A stretch of 64,000 bases of DNA from Roseibium porphyridii (GTDB lineage Bacteria > Pseudomonadota > Alphaproteobacteria > Rhizobiales > Stappiaceae). Shown one piece after another: positions 36,775-45,353 of this stretch; positions within the stretch are counted from its first letter, which is position 1, and every line of letters begins with the position of its first letter. Both the position numbers and the translations under genes were made by a program. The stretch is taken from assembly GCF_026191725.2 (NCBI RefSeq), contig NZ_CP120863.1, forward strand, positions 1,902,001 to 1,966,000, given 5' to 3'. Under the pieces are notes generated by a model, which saw only the letters and a program-made list of their open reading frames with translations, was not told the DNA's origin and did no database searches.

Positions 36775-38289
36775 TCACTCTCCGCGCGGATACCTTTGGG
36801 ATTCTTCCACGTCGTTGAGGTCCATATGGTTGCGCATGTAGCGCTCCGAAGCTTTTTGGAGTGGCTGGTAGTCCCAGGGGAAATAGGCGCCGTTCCGCAG
36901 AGCTTCATAGACGATCCAGCGCCTGGCCTGGGATTGTCGTATCTCCGCATCAAAGGCAGCCATGTTCCAGCCCGTTCTGATGGATTGAGCGAAACGGGCA
37001 CTGATATCCGCATGGTCCGGATCTGTTGCGAGATTGTTGAGTTCGTGCGGATCGTTCGACAGGTTGAAAAGCTGCGGCGGATCGAGTTCGCAATGGATGT
37101 ATTTCCACTCGCCTTCACGAATGCCGACAAGCGGTGCATAGGAGGCTTCTGCAGCGTACTCCATCAACACCGGTGACGTACGTTCTGTGCCACTTGCCAG
37201 TGGCACCAGGCTCTCGCCGTCGGTCCACGGCATGATCTCGTCCATGTCGATGCCGCCGAGGTCACAGACAGTGGGCAGCACATCCAACGTGCTGACAGGT
37301 GTTTTGATATGTGCAGCGGCCAGGTCCTTGTCGGCGATCATCAGTGGAACGCGTGAAGACCCCTCAAAGAAGGACATCTTGAACCAGAGCCCTCGTTCGC
37401 CAAGCATGTCGCCGTGGTCGGACACGAAGAGAATGGTCGTGTCTTCGGTTAGATCCATCGCTTCCAGTGCATGCAGGATTTCGCCGATCTTGTCGTCTAA
37501 ATAGGAAATATTTGCAAAATAGGCGCGCCGCGATCTGCGGATATTGTCCTCGGTGATGGTGAAACTGCGCCAGTCATTGGCATCGAAGATACGTTTGGAA
37601 TGCGGGTCGTGATCCTCGTAGTCCATCGCCGGAACCGGGGGCAGAAGATGCTCGCAGTCTTCGTAGAGATCCCAGTATTTCTTGCGAGCGACATAAGGAT
37701 CGTGCGGGTGTGTGAAGCTCGCTGTCAGGCAAAAGGGCCGGTCATATTTTCCACGGCCATAGTCGTAGATCTTGCGAACGGCCTGAAACGCGACATCATC
37801 GTCATATTCCATCTGGTTCGAGATTTCAGCTACGCCTGCACCGGTGACCGAACCCATATTGTGGTACCACCAGTCGATACGTTCTCCAGGCTTGCGGTAG
37901 TCCGGTGTCCAACCGAAATCCGCCGGATAAATGTCTGTGGTCAAGCGTTCTTCAAAACCATGCATCTGGTCCGGTCCGACGAAGTGCATCTTGCCCGAGA
38001 GACAGGTTGTGTATCCGGCCCGGCGCAGATGATGGGCGTAAGTCGGGATGTCGGACGCGAATTCGGCCGCATTGTCATAGACCCTTGTTCGGCGCGGCAA
38101 CTGACCAGACATGAAACTTGCGCGACCCGGAGCACATAGTGGTGAGGCCGTGTAGGCGTTTTCAAACCTGACGGATTTTTCTGCCAGCTTTTTAAGATTT
38201 GGAGCATGAAGGAAATCGGCAGGCCCGTCGGGGAACAGCGTTCCATTCAGCTGATCAACCATCAGGATGAGAATGTTTTTGCCGCTCAT
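36775..38289 (-). CDS. betC: Choline-sulfatase
   Basis: 504 residues from MSGKNILILMVDQLNGTLFP at 38289, the family length. The sulfatase signature is SPLCAPGRASFMSGQLP, in which the Cys becomes formylglycine. The position often Ser (C-x-P-S-R) is Gly here. Other landmarks are GKMHFVGPDQMHGFEERLTTDIYPADFGWTP and SDHGDMLGERGLWFKMSFFEGSSRVPL, with the metal Asp/His. BetC releases choline from choline-O-sulfate, feeding glycine betaine synthesis as osmoprotectant or carbon source. No betA, betB or betI are adjacent, so it is separate from the classic bet operon. The divergent neighbour is a MerR regulator. Confidence 0.95.
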   Translation of the reverse strand: MSGKNILILMVDQLNGTLFPDGPADFLHAPNLKKLAEKSVRFENAYTASPLCAPGRASFMSGQLPRRTRVYDNAAEFASDIPTYAHHLRRAGYTTCLSGKMHFVGPDQMHGFEERLTTDIYPADFGWTPDYRKPGERIDWWYHNMGSVTGAGVAEISNQMEYDDDVAFQAVRKIYDYGRGKYDRPFCLTASFTHPHDPYVARKKYWDLYEDCEHLLPPVPAMDYEDHDPHSKRIFDANDWRSFTITEDNIRRSRRAYFANISYLDDKIGEILHALEAMDLTEDTTILFVSDHGDMLGERGLWFKMSFFEGSSRVPLMIADKDLAAAHIKTPVSTLDVLPTVCDLGGIDMDEIMPWTDGESLVPLASGTERTSPVLMEYAAEASYAPLVGIREGEWKYIHCELDPPQLFNLSNDPHELNNLATDPDHADISARFAQSIRTGWNMAAFDAEIRQSQARRWIVYEALRNGAYFPWDYQPLQKASERYMRNHMDLNDVEESQRYPRGE

Positions 38290-38500
38290 GCCCGTTTCCT
38301 CTTCATTCGCCGCTGCCCGGGAGTGTGTCGCTCGAATTGATGATGCGCTTTTTTTGATTGGTCGATCAATTAAAATCGACATGAAACTCAACGGGGCCGA
38401 CACTGCGCTACAGGGCGCAGGGGCAATGGTTCAAAAAATGCTTGACCTGGAGTGCACTCCAACCGGTAGGTGAAGGAAATCGTTCCGTTCGGAGACAGAC

Positions 38501-38983
38501 ATGCGGATTGGTGACTTGGCAGCAAAATCGGGACTTTCGACCGACACTTTGCGCTATTACGAAAAGATCGGTTTGTTGCCGCGTGCCCTGAGGGATGCCG
38601 GCGGCCGGAGGGTTTATGACGAGGCCATCCTCAGATGGATCGACTTTCTCGACCGGCTCAAGGCGACCGGCATGGGGATCAGGGACCGATTGCGATATGC
38701 GGAGTTGCGCACGAAAGGCGGAGCGTCGTTGACCGAGCGCCGTGAAATGTTGGAAGCACATCGCTGCAAGGTGGCCCGTGATATCGCCAGGTTGACTGAG
38801 ATGCTGGATGTTCTGGACGATAAAGTTGAACTTTACCGAAAAATGGAGGCGGGCGAGACCGTCGATCCGGCTTTCGAAAGCTGTGCCCGGACCGAACACG
38901 GCTCGCAGCCAGTAGTGAAGGACCAGTCTTGTGACCACAGCACTTCAACGCGGGCGTCAGCTGACGCAAAATCTCAACCCTGA
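38501..38983 (+). CDS. MerR family transcriptional regulator
   Basis: 160 residues. MRIGDLAAKSGLSTDTLRYYEKIGLLPRALRDAGGRRVYDEAILRWIDFL is a canonical MerR DNA-binding domain, followed by the dimer helix. The C-terminal part lacks the clustered cysteines of metal sensors (a single Cys near CKVARD and two late), so it more likely senses an organic signal. The last 53 bases overlap the start of the CMD gene in another frame, so both are translated from one transcript. Confidence 0.9.
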   Translation: MRIGDLAAKSGLSTDTLRYYEKIGLLPRALRDAGGRRVYDEAILRWIDFLDRLKATGMGIRDRLRYAELRTKGGASLTERREMLEAHRCKVARDIARLTEMLDVLDDKVELYRKMEAGETVDPAFESCARTEHGSQPVVKDQSCDHSTSTRASADAKSQP

Positions 38984-39326
38984 CCTGGAAGAGGTCCTGC
39001 GCGACCGGTATGACGACCTGTTGCCGGACTTTGCAGAAAGTCTGATCGAATGGGCCTATGGGCGTCACTATGCGCGCCCCGGACTTGATCTGAAAACCCG
39101 CCAGCTTTGTACAATTGCTGCGCTGACAGTGCTCGGCGGGCAGACTGGACCACAGTTGAAAGTCAATATCGAACACACTTTGGCAACTGGTGCGGAGCGC
39201 GGTGAAATCCTGGAAGCGATTTGGCAGATGGCTGTCTATGGCGGTCTGCCGGCTGCAATCAACGGGCTGAATGCTGCCCGTGAGGTGTTTGACGCGCAAG
39301 ACGGGATCAGCGCAACCCAGGCGTAG
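38931..39326 (+). CDS. Carboxymuconolactone decarboxylase (CMD) family protein
   Basis: 131 residues with GTG start at 38931. YGRHYARPGLDLKTRQLCTIAALTVLGGQTGPQLKVNIEHTLATGAERGEILEAIWQMAVYGGLPAAINGL is the CMD domain, with the conserved Arg, Cys and His positions. It lacks the CxxC of AhpD-type peroxidases, so it belongs to the gamma-CMD-like group of isomerases/hydrolases. The overlap with merR suggests it is the regulator's main target gene. Substrate not assignable. Confidence 0.9.
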   Translation: MTTALQRGRQLTQNLNPDLEEVLRDRYDDLLPDFAESLIEWAYGRHYARPGLDLKTRQLCTIAALTVLGGQTGPQLKVNIEHTLATGAERGEILEAIWQMAVYGGLPAAINGLNAAREVFDAQDGISATQA

Positions 39327-39401
39327 CAGCGTTCTGAAAACCACTCGTTACCTGAAAGCCGTTGGCCCTTTGGTTCGTTGCTTTCGGCGAGTTCTGACCA
39401 A

Positions 39402-39425
39402 TGGCGGCTCCATCTGGAGTCGCCA
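39402..39425. terminator. Stem-loop downstream of merR-CMD
   Basis: TGGCGGCTCCA (39402-39412) pairs with TGGAGTCGCCA (39415-39425) with one wobble and a two-base loop, 76 bases past the CMD stop. No U-tract follows, so it may be a transcript-end structure rather than a classic terminator. The remaining ~300-base gap to the desaturase shows no gene. Confidence 0.4.
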
Positions 39426-39624
39426 ATCGGCCAGGCAGATGGTGTTTGCCGGAAGCTCAGAGGATTGCAATTGAAGTGAAAGCATCAAGTTGAGCAAATA
39501 ATTCCGACAAGGTGAGGTTGCTTAAATCGCTTAATGCCCAAGAATTGTCCCGGATATCACATTGTAGCATTGCAAGAGCCCAGTATCTGTCTATGTAGGA
39601 AGGGAAATCATAAGAAGCAGGTAT

Positions 39625-40656
39625 ATGTTCGAAAAACCCGATGCTGCTGGCGCTGAGCCGGAAATGCGAGCGCCAAAGGATTGGGTGACCATTCTTGCGT
39701 CTTACCGTGAACCCAGCACTTTGCGCAGTTCCTTTGAAATTGCCGTTACGTTTGGTGCTTTTGTGCTCCTGTGGGCGCTGGCCTGGTGGGCCATGGGGGT
39801 CAGTTACTGGCTCACTGTGGCGATCGCCCTGGTCAATTCGGCATTTCTCGTGCGCCTTTTCGCGATCCAGCACGATTGTGGCCACGGATCGTTCTTCAAA
39901 AGCCGTTTCATGAGCGATTGGCTTGGCAGGATCCTTGGTGTCCTGACACTGACGCCCTACGACGTCTGGCGGCGGGCACATGCCATACACCACAGTTCGT
40001 CTGGAAACCTAGGCCGACGCGGTATGGGCGACATTCATACGCTGACCGTGGCTGAATACAGAGCCATGACGCCAGGCAATCAGCTGAAATACAAGATCTA
40101 TCGCTCACCGCTGGTGTTGTTCGGGCTCGGGCCTGCCTACACGTTTTATCTGGAAAACCGGCTGCCCTTCGGCTTCATGACGAATACCAAGTTCTGGGTC
40201 AGCGCCATGGCGACAAATGTCGCTATTTTTGCAGGTCTTGCGATTGTCTTTGCGATTGGCGGTTGGGCACCGCTCCTGCTGATCTTCCTTCCGACGACCT
40301 TGCTTGCCGCAACGGTCGGTGTCTGGCTGTTCTATGTTCAGCACCAGTTCGAAACAACACACTGGGACGCCGAGGCTGACTGGCAGTTGCACGAGGCTGC
40401 GCTATTCGGCAGCTCCTACTATGTGTTGCCGTCGGTTCTGCAATGGGCCGTCGCCAATCTCGGCATTCATCATGTCCACCACCTCAATAGCCGGATTCCC
40501 TTTTACCGGTTGCCTGAAGTGCTTCGAGATCATGACTATTTCGCCGAGGGAAACCGCATGACGATCCGGCAAAGCCTGAGCAGCTTGCGGCTTCGGCTTT
40601 GGGACGAGGACTCCAGGCGCTTGTTGTCATTTTCGCAGGCACGTGCTCTGCCGTAA
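39625..40656 (+). CDS. Fatty acid desaturase (membrane di-iron)
   Basis: 343 residues. The three histidine boxes of acyl-lipid desaturases are present: HDCGHGSFF (~73), HAIHHSSSGNLGRRG (~116) and HHVHHL (~292). About four to six hydrophobic helices lie between them. The box pattern with the Pro-rich start (DWVTILASYREPSTLRSSFE) resembles omega-6/delta-12-like bacterial desaturases. It introduces double bonds into membrane lipid acyl chains, possibly for cold adaptation. Monocistronic, with the ATG at 39625. Confidence 0.92.
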   Translation: MFEKPDAAGAEPEMRAPKDWVTILASYREPSTLRSSFEIAVTFGAFVLLWALAWWAMGVSYWLTVAIALVNSAFLVRLFAIQHDCGHGSFFKSRFMSDWLGRILGVLTLTPYDVWRRAHAIHHSSSGNLGRRGMGDIHTLTVAEYRAMTPGNQLKYKIYRSPLVLFGLGPAYTFYLENRLPFGFMTNTKFWVSAMATNVAIFAGLAIVFAIGGWAPLLLIFLPTTLLAATVGVWLFYVQHQFETTHWDAEADWQLHEAALFGSSYYVLPSVLQWAVANLGIHHVHHLNSRIPFYRLPEVLRDHDYFAEGNRMTIRQSLSSLRLRLWDEDSRRLLSFSQARALP

Positions 40657-40783
40657 CAGGATCCAAGAGGCACAAATTCCGGTCCGGTGAGTTCACGATC
40701 CGCCTTCTTCGAGGTTTCGCAGTCTAGGCTTTGGTCGTCTTCGCAACTCCGTTCATGGGAAGGGATTGCGGGCCGATTTCTGA

Positions 40784-41254
40784 TCAACGTTTGCCTTGGA
40801 CGTCTTTGGATTTCTGTGTGGCGACCAGTTTGATCAAGAGTGCGCGCAGTCTTTCGAGGTCATCCGTTCCCACGGCTTCCTCCAACTCGCTTTCCATCTG
40901 CTTCAACAAACCAGCCACTTTGACACGTGCTTCCTGACCAAGTTCCGTCGGAACCGGCAGCTTGTCGCGTTTGCTGCCCGGGACAGGCTCCAGTCTGAGC
41001 GCGCCCAGATCCACCAGTCTGGATACTGCGGAATGAACGGCCTGGCGGCTGATGCCTTTATCCCGCGCCAATTCAGAGATTGTCCGAGGGTTGCGGCAGA
41101 TCATCATGAATAAATTGGCATCTGCGGGGCGGGCGGCATCCAAACCCGTCCCCTGACGCAACTCAATCATGCGTTTGTCCAGCTGTTCGGCCAGGTCGAA
41201 GACCAAGCCGCGAATGCTGGCAAATGGAGGTTGAGTCGGCTTTTTGTCATTCAT
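40784..41254 (-). CDS. MarR family transcriptional regulator
   Basis: 156 residues. The winged helix is DANLFMMICRNPRTISELARDKGISRQAVHSAVSRLVDLGALRLEPVPGSKRDKLPVPTELGQEA, typical of MarR, with helical dimerisation arms on both sides. It is divergent from a secreted alpha/beta hydrolase gene, and the 66-base gap holds a strong inverted repeat, so it most likely represses itself and the hydrolase. Confidence 0.9.
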   Translation of the reverse strand: MNDKKPTQPPFASIRGLVFDLAEQLDKRMIELRQGTGLDAARPADANLFMMICRNPRTISELARDKGISRQAVHSAVSRLVDLGALRLEPVPGSKRDKLPVPTELGQEARVKVAGLLKQMESELEEAVGTDDLERLRALLIKLVATQKSKDVQGKR

Positions 41255-41282
41255 GCTTGACAGCTTCCGCAGCCATCACCAC

Positions 41283-41310
41283 ATTGTCAATTGTCAACTA
41301 AGATTGACAA
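41283..41310. promoter_or_regulatory. Operator candidate in the MarR/hydrolase divergent promoter
   Basis: Three half-sites are visible: ATTGTCAA (41283-41290), TTGTCAA (41291-41297) and inverted TTGACAA (41304-41310). The last two form a seven-base inverted repeat with a six-base spacer, the size bound by MarR dimers. It ends just before the AAGGAGG ribosome binding site of the hydrolase. Confidence 0.6.
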
Positions 41311-41323
41311 TAAGGAGGCAATG

Positions 41324-42556
41324 ATGCGTTTTGGCTATGAGATTTGTGGTGCGCTCTTTTGTGCAGCGGTGTTTTTGGGCAGTGGTCAGGCTGGGGCACA
41401 GGAGATTGACGGCACACGCTTTCGAGCGCCCGAAGAAGGCAACTGGTATCATCCGGTTGAACCCGACAGTTGGGTGCACATCGGGGGAGACAGAGGGGAA
41501 ATCGAAGCAGTGCTGAGCCGTATCGCGGCAGCAAGTGCTGACCGAGACCTTCCCGATGATCCGGCCTATCAGGGGGAAGGAAGTTGGATTGTCGAGTGGC
41601 GCGCAGCAGGCGAACAGGCAATGCGCGAGGGGGAGGCGTTTGCGCAAAACGGCAACTCAGCCGATGCGGTCGCAAGGTACAGAGCAGCTGTTACCTATTT
41701 TTTGAGAGCATCTTCACCTCACACCGATGACCCGCTGCAACGTGCTGCGCTGGATCTTGCGCATGTGGGCTACAGGGCACTTGCAGAACACCACGAGCTC
41801 CTCATTCGGGAAATCGAGGTTCCCTACGAAGAAGGCTCTTTCAAAGCCTGGCTGCATTTACCGGCCACCGATGGACCAGCTCCTGCAGTGGTGGTTTCCA
41901 TGGGATCGGATGTCGCAAAGGAAGAGCTTCTGCCATATTTCGAAAAGCAGCTTTCCATTCGTGGAATTGCAATGTTGTCGCTGGACTTGCCGGGCATGGG
42001 CGAATCTGCGGAATGGCGGTTCAGTCCCGATCTCGACAAACTGCACGTCGCTGCTGTCGAGCATCTCAAGACATTGCCGGAAATTGATGCCCAGAACCTC
42101 TTCGTTCAAGGAGCTTCTTTTGGTGGTCACCCGGCCGCACGTGCGTGGATTGCCCGCCCGGAACTGAATCTGGCTGGTGTCATCTACATGTGTGGCCCGA
42201 TACACAGCCCTCTCATGGCACCACCTCAGGCGTATGCGCATTTTCCGAAATACACCATGGATGGGGTGCGTACCCGTTTCGGACTGGAACCTGGGGCAGG
42301 ATTTGAGGACATTTCCGCAATTGCAAGGACTCTGTCCCTAAAGCAGCAGGGTCTCTATGAGGTGCCCCAGGTGGAGACGCCAATCTTTGCGATTTTGACA
42401 AATGATGATCCCGTCGCACCGCTCTCAGATGTTGATGAGCTTCTGTCACGCGGAACGCATGTCAAACGTGTTGTCTACGATACGCCCGGCCATTGCCCCG
42501 AACGTGACTCCCGAGAAGCAATGGCTGCAAGTTGGATCCAGGATAATCTGCGCTGA
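41324..42556 (+). CDS. Secreted alpha/beta hydrolase (FrsA/DUF1100-like)
   Basis: About 410 residues; AAGGAGG precedes tandem ATGs at 41321 and 41324. The N-terminus MRFGYEICGALFCAAVFLGSGQAGA reads as a signal peptide. The catalytic core has the oxyanion region VVSMGSDVAKEE, the nucleophile Ser in VQGASFGGHPAA, an acid in LTNDDPVAPL and the His in DTPGHCPER. The helical N-terminal domain before the core (~30-170) resembles FrsA-like hydrolases. It is under likely control of the divergent MarR regulator. The substrate is unknown. Confidence 0.85.
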   Translation: MRFGYEICGALFCAAVFLGSGQAGAQEIDGTRFRAPEEGNWYHPVEPDSWVHIGGDRGEIEAVLSRIAAASADRDLPDDPAYQGEGSWIVEWRAAGEQAMREGEAFAQNGNSADAVARYRAAVTYFLRASSPHTDDPLQRAALDLAHVGYRALAEHHELLIREIEVPYEEGSFKAWLHLPATDGPAPAVVVSMGSDVAKEELLPYFEKQLSIRGIAMLSLDLPGMGESAEWRFSPDLDKLHVAAVEHLKTLPEIDAQNLFVQGASFGGHPAARAWIARPELNLAGVIYMCGPIHSPLMAPPQAYAHFPKYTMDGVRTRFGLEPGAGFEDISAIARTLSLKQQGLYEVPQVETPIFAILTNDDPVAPLSDVDELLSRGTHVKRVVYDTPGHCPERDSREAMAASWIQDNLR

Positions 42557-42644
42557 CCGGGTCCTCATATCAGCTGCCTGGCATGAGAAGACCTGTGCCA
42601 GGCTTGCCGTGTTTGGAGACCCTATTTGCCGGCGACTATTCGTT

Positions 42645-42935
42645 TCATTTGGGCTTGTCGGAATGACCGAGGTCTCTTTCAGGCCAGAGCTGGTCCCGCA
42701 ATCGTTGTTTCAGGATCTTGGCCTCTGGAAATCCGCCATCAGTTGTTCGATCCCATATGGTTTGTCCTTCACAGGTGATCGTAAAGGTTCCGCCAGTGTC
42801 CGGCACCAGTGAGACAGTGCCCGTTTCTTCGGAGAATGTTGTCAGAATTTCCTGCGCCATCCAGGCTGAGCGCAACAGCCAATTGCATTGGCGGCAATAG
42901 GTGATGATGATATGGGGCGAAGGGACGTTGGCCAT
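42645..42935 (-). CDS. SelT/SelW/SelH (Rdx) family thioredoxin-like protein
   Basis: 96 residues. IIITYCRQCNWLLRSAWMAQEIL holds the C-x-x-C redox motif at the N-terminal strand, the hallmark of the Rdx family. Here it is Cys/Cys rather than Sec. SLVPDTGGTFTITCEGQTIWDRTTDGGFPEAKILKQRLRD is the typical C-terminal half. A small cytosolic redox protein with no known partner. Divergent from the phosphotransferase gene. Confidence 0.9.
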   Translation of the reverse strand: MANVPSPHIIITYCRQCNWLLRSAWMAQEILTTFSEETGTVSLVPDTGGTFTITCEGQTIWDRTTDGGFPEAKILKQRLRDQLWPERDLGHSDKPK

Positions 42936-42975
42936 AGCGTCCTGATACCTCTCTCAGAATGATCTATTCAAGCTT

Positions 42976-43863
42976 GTGCCACAGTCCTCCTCTCGAACAC
43001 CAGATGCCGTTGCGCCCGACCTCCTGTTGCTTTCGGCCCGGGATGCTGACCTGCGAGCGGTGCTGGGAGAAATCATCTCATCCATGCCGGCAGCAGGGCT
43101 GACGAACAGGGTCTTTCGGACAGAAACTTCAAATGGGTGGTTTTTCGTAAGAGTGCCTGGTCCGTCGGTGGTCGGAACCGTGGACCGGATCGCAGAAGCG
43201 CACAATATGGAGCTTGCGGCGAAGATCGGTCTCGCCTTGCCCGCCGTCTATTGTGATCCTGAAAACGGTGTGCTTGTCACACGTGCCCAGGAAGAAGAAG
43301 ACCTTGCTCCAACAGCGTTTGTCGAAGAACTGGGAACGAAACTTGCCGCGCTGCACGGTTCGAAGCTCACCTTTCAGGGCGTTCTGGATCCAGACAGAGT
43401 GCTTGCCGCACAGATCAGGAGCCCAGGAAGCATTGACGATGTCACGGCGAAGGTTCCTGAACTTTCAAACGTGCTGAGGTTTGTGCAAAGGTCAATCGAC
43501 CCGTTGAACACCGACATTTTGGTACCCAGTCATGGGGATGTTTCGCCCGGTAACTGTCTAAGCAGCTCCGGGAGCCTCCTTTTCATTGATTGGGAGTTTT
43601 CCGCGATGGCGCACCCCCTTTGGGATATCGCCTATGCTGCGTTGGAAATGAACTTTACGCCTCCCCAGGAGCAGGCCTTCCTCACGGCATATCGGAACGG
43701 CACTTCACTGATAGCATCCTGGACAGAGCGCGACCTTCTTTTCATGAAAGTTCGCTGTGACGTCATATCGGCACTTTGGGCACTCGAAAACCCGCGTAAC
43801 CTTTGCGATTTTGCAAGCCGACGTTGCGCACGTGCCTTGCGGCACATCGACCAGCTGAGTTGA
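42976..43863 (+). CDS. Choline/aminoglycoside kinase-like phosphotransferase
   Basis: 295 residues with GTG start at 42976. A nucleotide-binding N-lobe (LTNRVFRTETSNGWFFVRVPG) is followed by the kinase loop VPSHGDVSPGNCLSSSGSLLFIDWEFSAMAHPLWDIAYA: the H-G-D-x-x-x-x-N catalytic motif and the D-W-E metal motif of the choline kinase/APH fold. A choline- or ethanolamine-kinase-like role fits best, and LicA-like proteins look like this. The GMC oxidoreductase follows 92 bases later on the same strand, but a joint pathway is only a guess. Confidence 0.82.
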   Translation: MPQSSSRTPDAVAPDLLLLSARDADLRAVLGEIISSMPAAGLTNRVFRTETSNGWFFVRVPGPSVVGTVDRIAEAHNMELAAKIGLALPAVYCDPENGVLVTRAQEEEDLAPTAFVEELGTKLAALHGSKLTFQGVLDPDRVLAAQIRSPGSIDDVTAKVPELSNVLRFVQRSIDPLNTDILVPSHGDVSPGNCLSSSGSLLFIDWEFSAMAHPLWDIAYAALEMNFTPPQEQAFLTAYRNGTSLIASWTERDLLFMKVRCDVISALWALENPRNLCDFASRRCARALRHIDQLS

Positions 43864-43955
43864 GCTATTGCTTGAAACAGTTGGATTGCCCAGCGTGGAG
43901 ATAGTGCTACCATTCCAGTGCCACAGACTTGCCGGGGGCCGGAGGAAAATGGTCG

Positions 43956-45353
43956 ATGCGAATTCTAGATCTGCCCAATCAGACGACAGATACGCAGGCT
44001 GACGTCGTCATTGTCGGATCCGGCCCGATCGGCGTTTCTTGTGCGATCCGTTTTGCAAGAAAGGGGCTAAGTGTCGCTGTGCTTGAACAGGGGGAGGCGG
44101 TTACGGAGCCGCCCGGTTTTCATCTTCGCAATAAACCCAAGTTCCAACAGGATCCCGATGCCTTTTTTGGAGCCGTAGATCCCTTCTTGCAACCGATCAT
44201 GGCGCTGGATCAGGACGCTGTCCTGCCGGGAATTGCCGACACAGCCGCGATTGGCGGCCAAGGCGTCTTGTGGACCAACAATTGCCCGCGAGCTTCGGTG
44301 TTTGAACGTTTTGACGCCCTTAGTGACGCTCAGTGGAATGACTATTACAGTGAAGCGGAAACGGCTCTTCAGGTCACGATTGATGCCGCTACTGGCTCTC
44401 GGGTCGGTGCAAACATCAAGGAGCGCCTGTTGCCCGGACTTCGAGAGGAGGGGCGTACGCTTCAAAGCCTGCCGTTCTCGGGCCACCGCGCAGGAGGTGG
44501 CGGACTGCATTTCGCCGGCACGGCAGATCTGTTGACCGCAGTCGACCGCGAAGTTCTTGAACGGATTAGGATTTATGCGCCAGCGCTTGCGCAAAAGTTA
44601 CTGACCAAAAACGGCAAGGTGACCGGTGTGGCAGTCCGGACGGGCGATGCCAGTGACCGGGTCTTGAGCGCAGGTATTATCCTGATTGCAGGCGGTGCAC
44701 TCGGAACTCCGCGATTGCTCCACAAGTCTGGCATCAGACCCGATGCCCTTGGACGTGGTTTTTCCTTCCATGCGCTCCATTTCGCGCAACTTGTGTTGTC
44801 TCCCGAATTGGCATCCACGCCTGCTCGCGATGATGTTCCACCCAGATATTGGGTTGCCCCGACCGAGAACGCGCCCTGGCATATTCAGGTGTTACGGGAT
44901 ACGTGTCCGCTGCCCGTTGTGGAAGAGGTCGACAATCCGAACCGATTGCTGGAATTCCAAGCTTTTTTGCCTGTCGAGTTCAATGAAGGGAATTCCCTTT
45001 CCTTCCATGATGACGGCAACGTCTCGGTGACGTATTCGTATTCGAAAGATGACCGCAAACAGATGCAGCGGTTGGAAGAAGATATTCGTCACCTTGGTGA
45101 AAAGCTTGGCCCGTGGCGGAAGGGGGGAGAACCCGTCTGGGTGCCGGCAGGCACATCGCATCTTGTCGGGACGTGTCGGATGGACTGTGAAGGCGCGTCA
45201 GGTGTCACCGACCGCAACGCGAAGGTTCACGGTTTCGACAATCTCTATCTGGCTGGTGCAGGCCTCATTCCGGCACCTGTCGCCGTGAACCCCACATTGA
45301 CTGCCCTCGCGCTTGCCTTCAGGGCGTGCGATCACGCGCTTCAGTCGTCCTGA
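43956..45353 (+). CDS. GMC family FAD oxidoreductase (pyranose-oxidase-like)
   Basis: 465 residues from the ATG at 43956, after GGAGG. VVIVGSGPIGVSCAIRFARKGLSVAVLEQG is the FAD-binding Rossmann motif. AIGGQGVLWTNNCPR and SAGIILIAGGALGTPRLLHKSGI are flavin-domain signatures. The GMC C-terminus GTSHLVGTCRMDCEGASGVTDRNAKVHGFDNLYLAGAGLIPAPVAVNPTL carries the catalytic His and Asn. Pyranose 2-oxidases show this organisation. The substrate, a sugar or other alcohol, is not determined. The last 13 bases overlap the 3' end of the converging DUF1624 gene. Confidence 0.88.
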   Translation: MRILDLPNQTTDTQADVVIVGSGPIGVSCAIRFARKGLSVAVLEQGEAVTEPPGFHLRNKPKFQQDPDAFFGAVDPFLQPIMALDQDAVLPGIADTAAIGGQGVLWTNNCPRASVFERFDALSDAQWNDYYSEAETALQVTIDAATGSRVGANIKERLLPGLREEGRTLQSLPFSGHRAGGGGLHFAGTADLLTAVDREVLERIRIYAPALAQKLLTKNGKVTGVAVRTGDASDRVLSAGIILIAGGALGTPRLLHKSGIRPDALGRGFSFHALHFAQLVLSPELASTPARDDVPPRYWVAPTENAPWHIQVLRDTCPLPVVEEVDNPNRLLEFQAFLPVEFNEGNSLSFHDDGNVSVTYSYSKDDRKQMQRLEEDIRHLGEKLGPWRKGGEPVWVPAGTSHLVGTCRMDCEGASGVTDRNAKVHGFDNLYLAGAGLIPAPVAVNPTLTALALAFRACDHALQSS

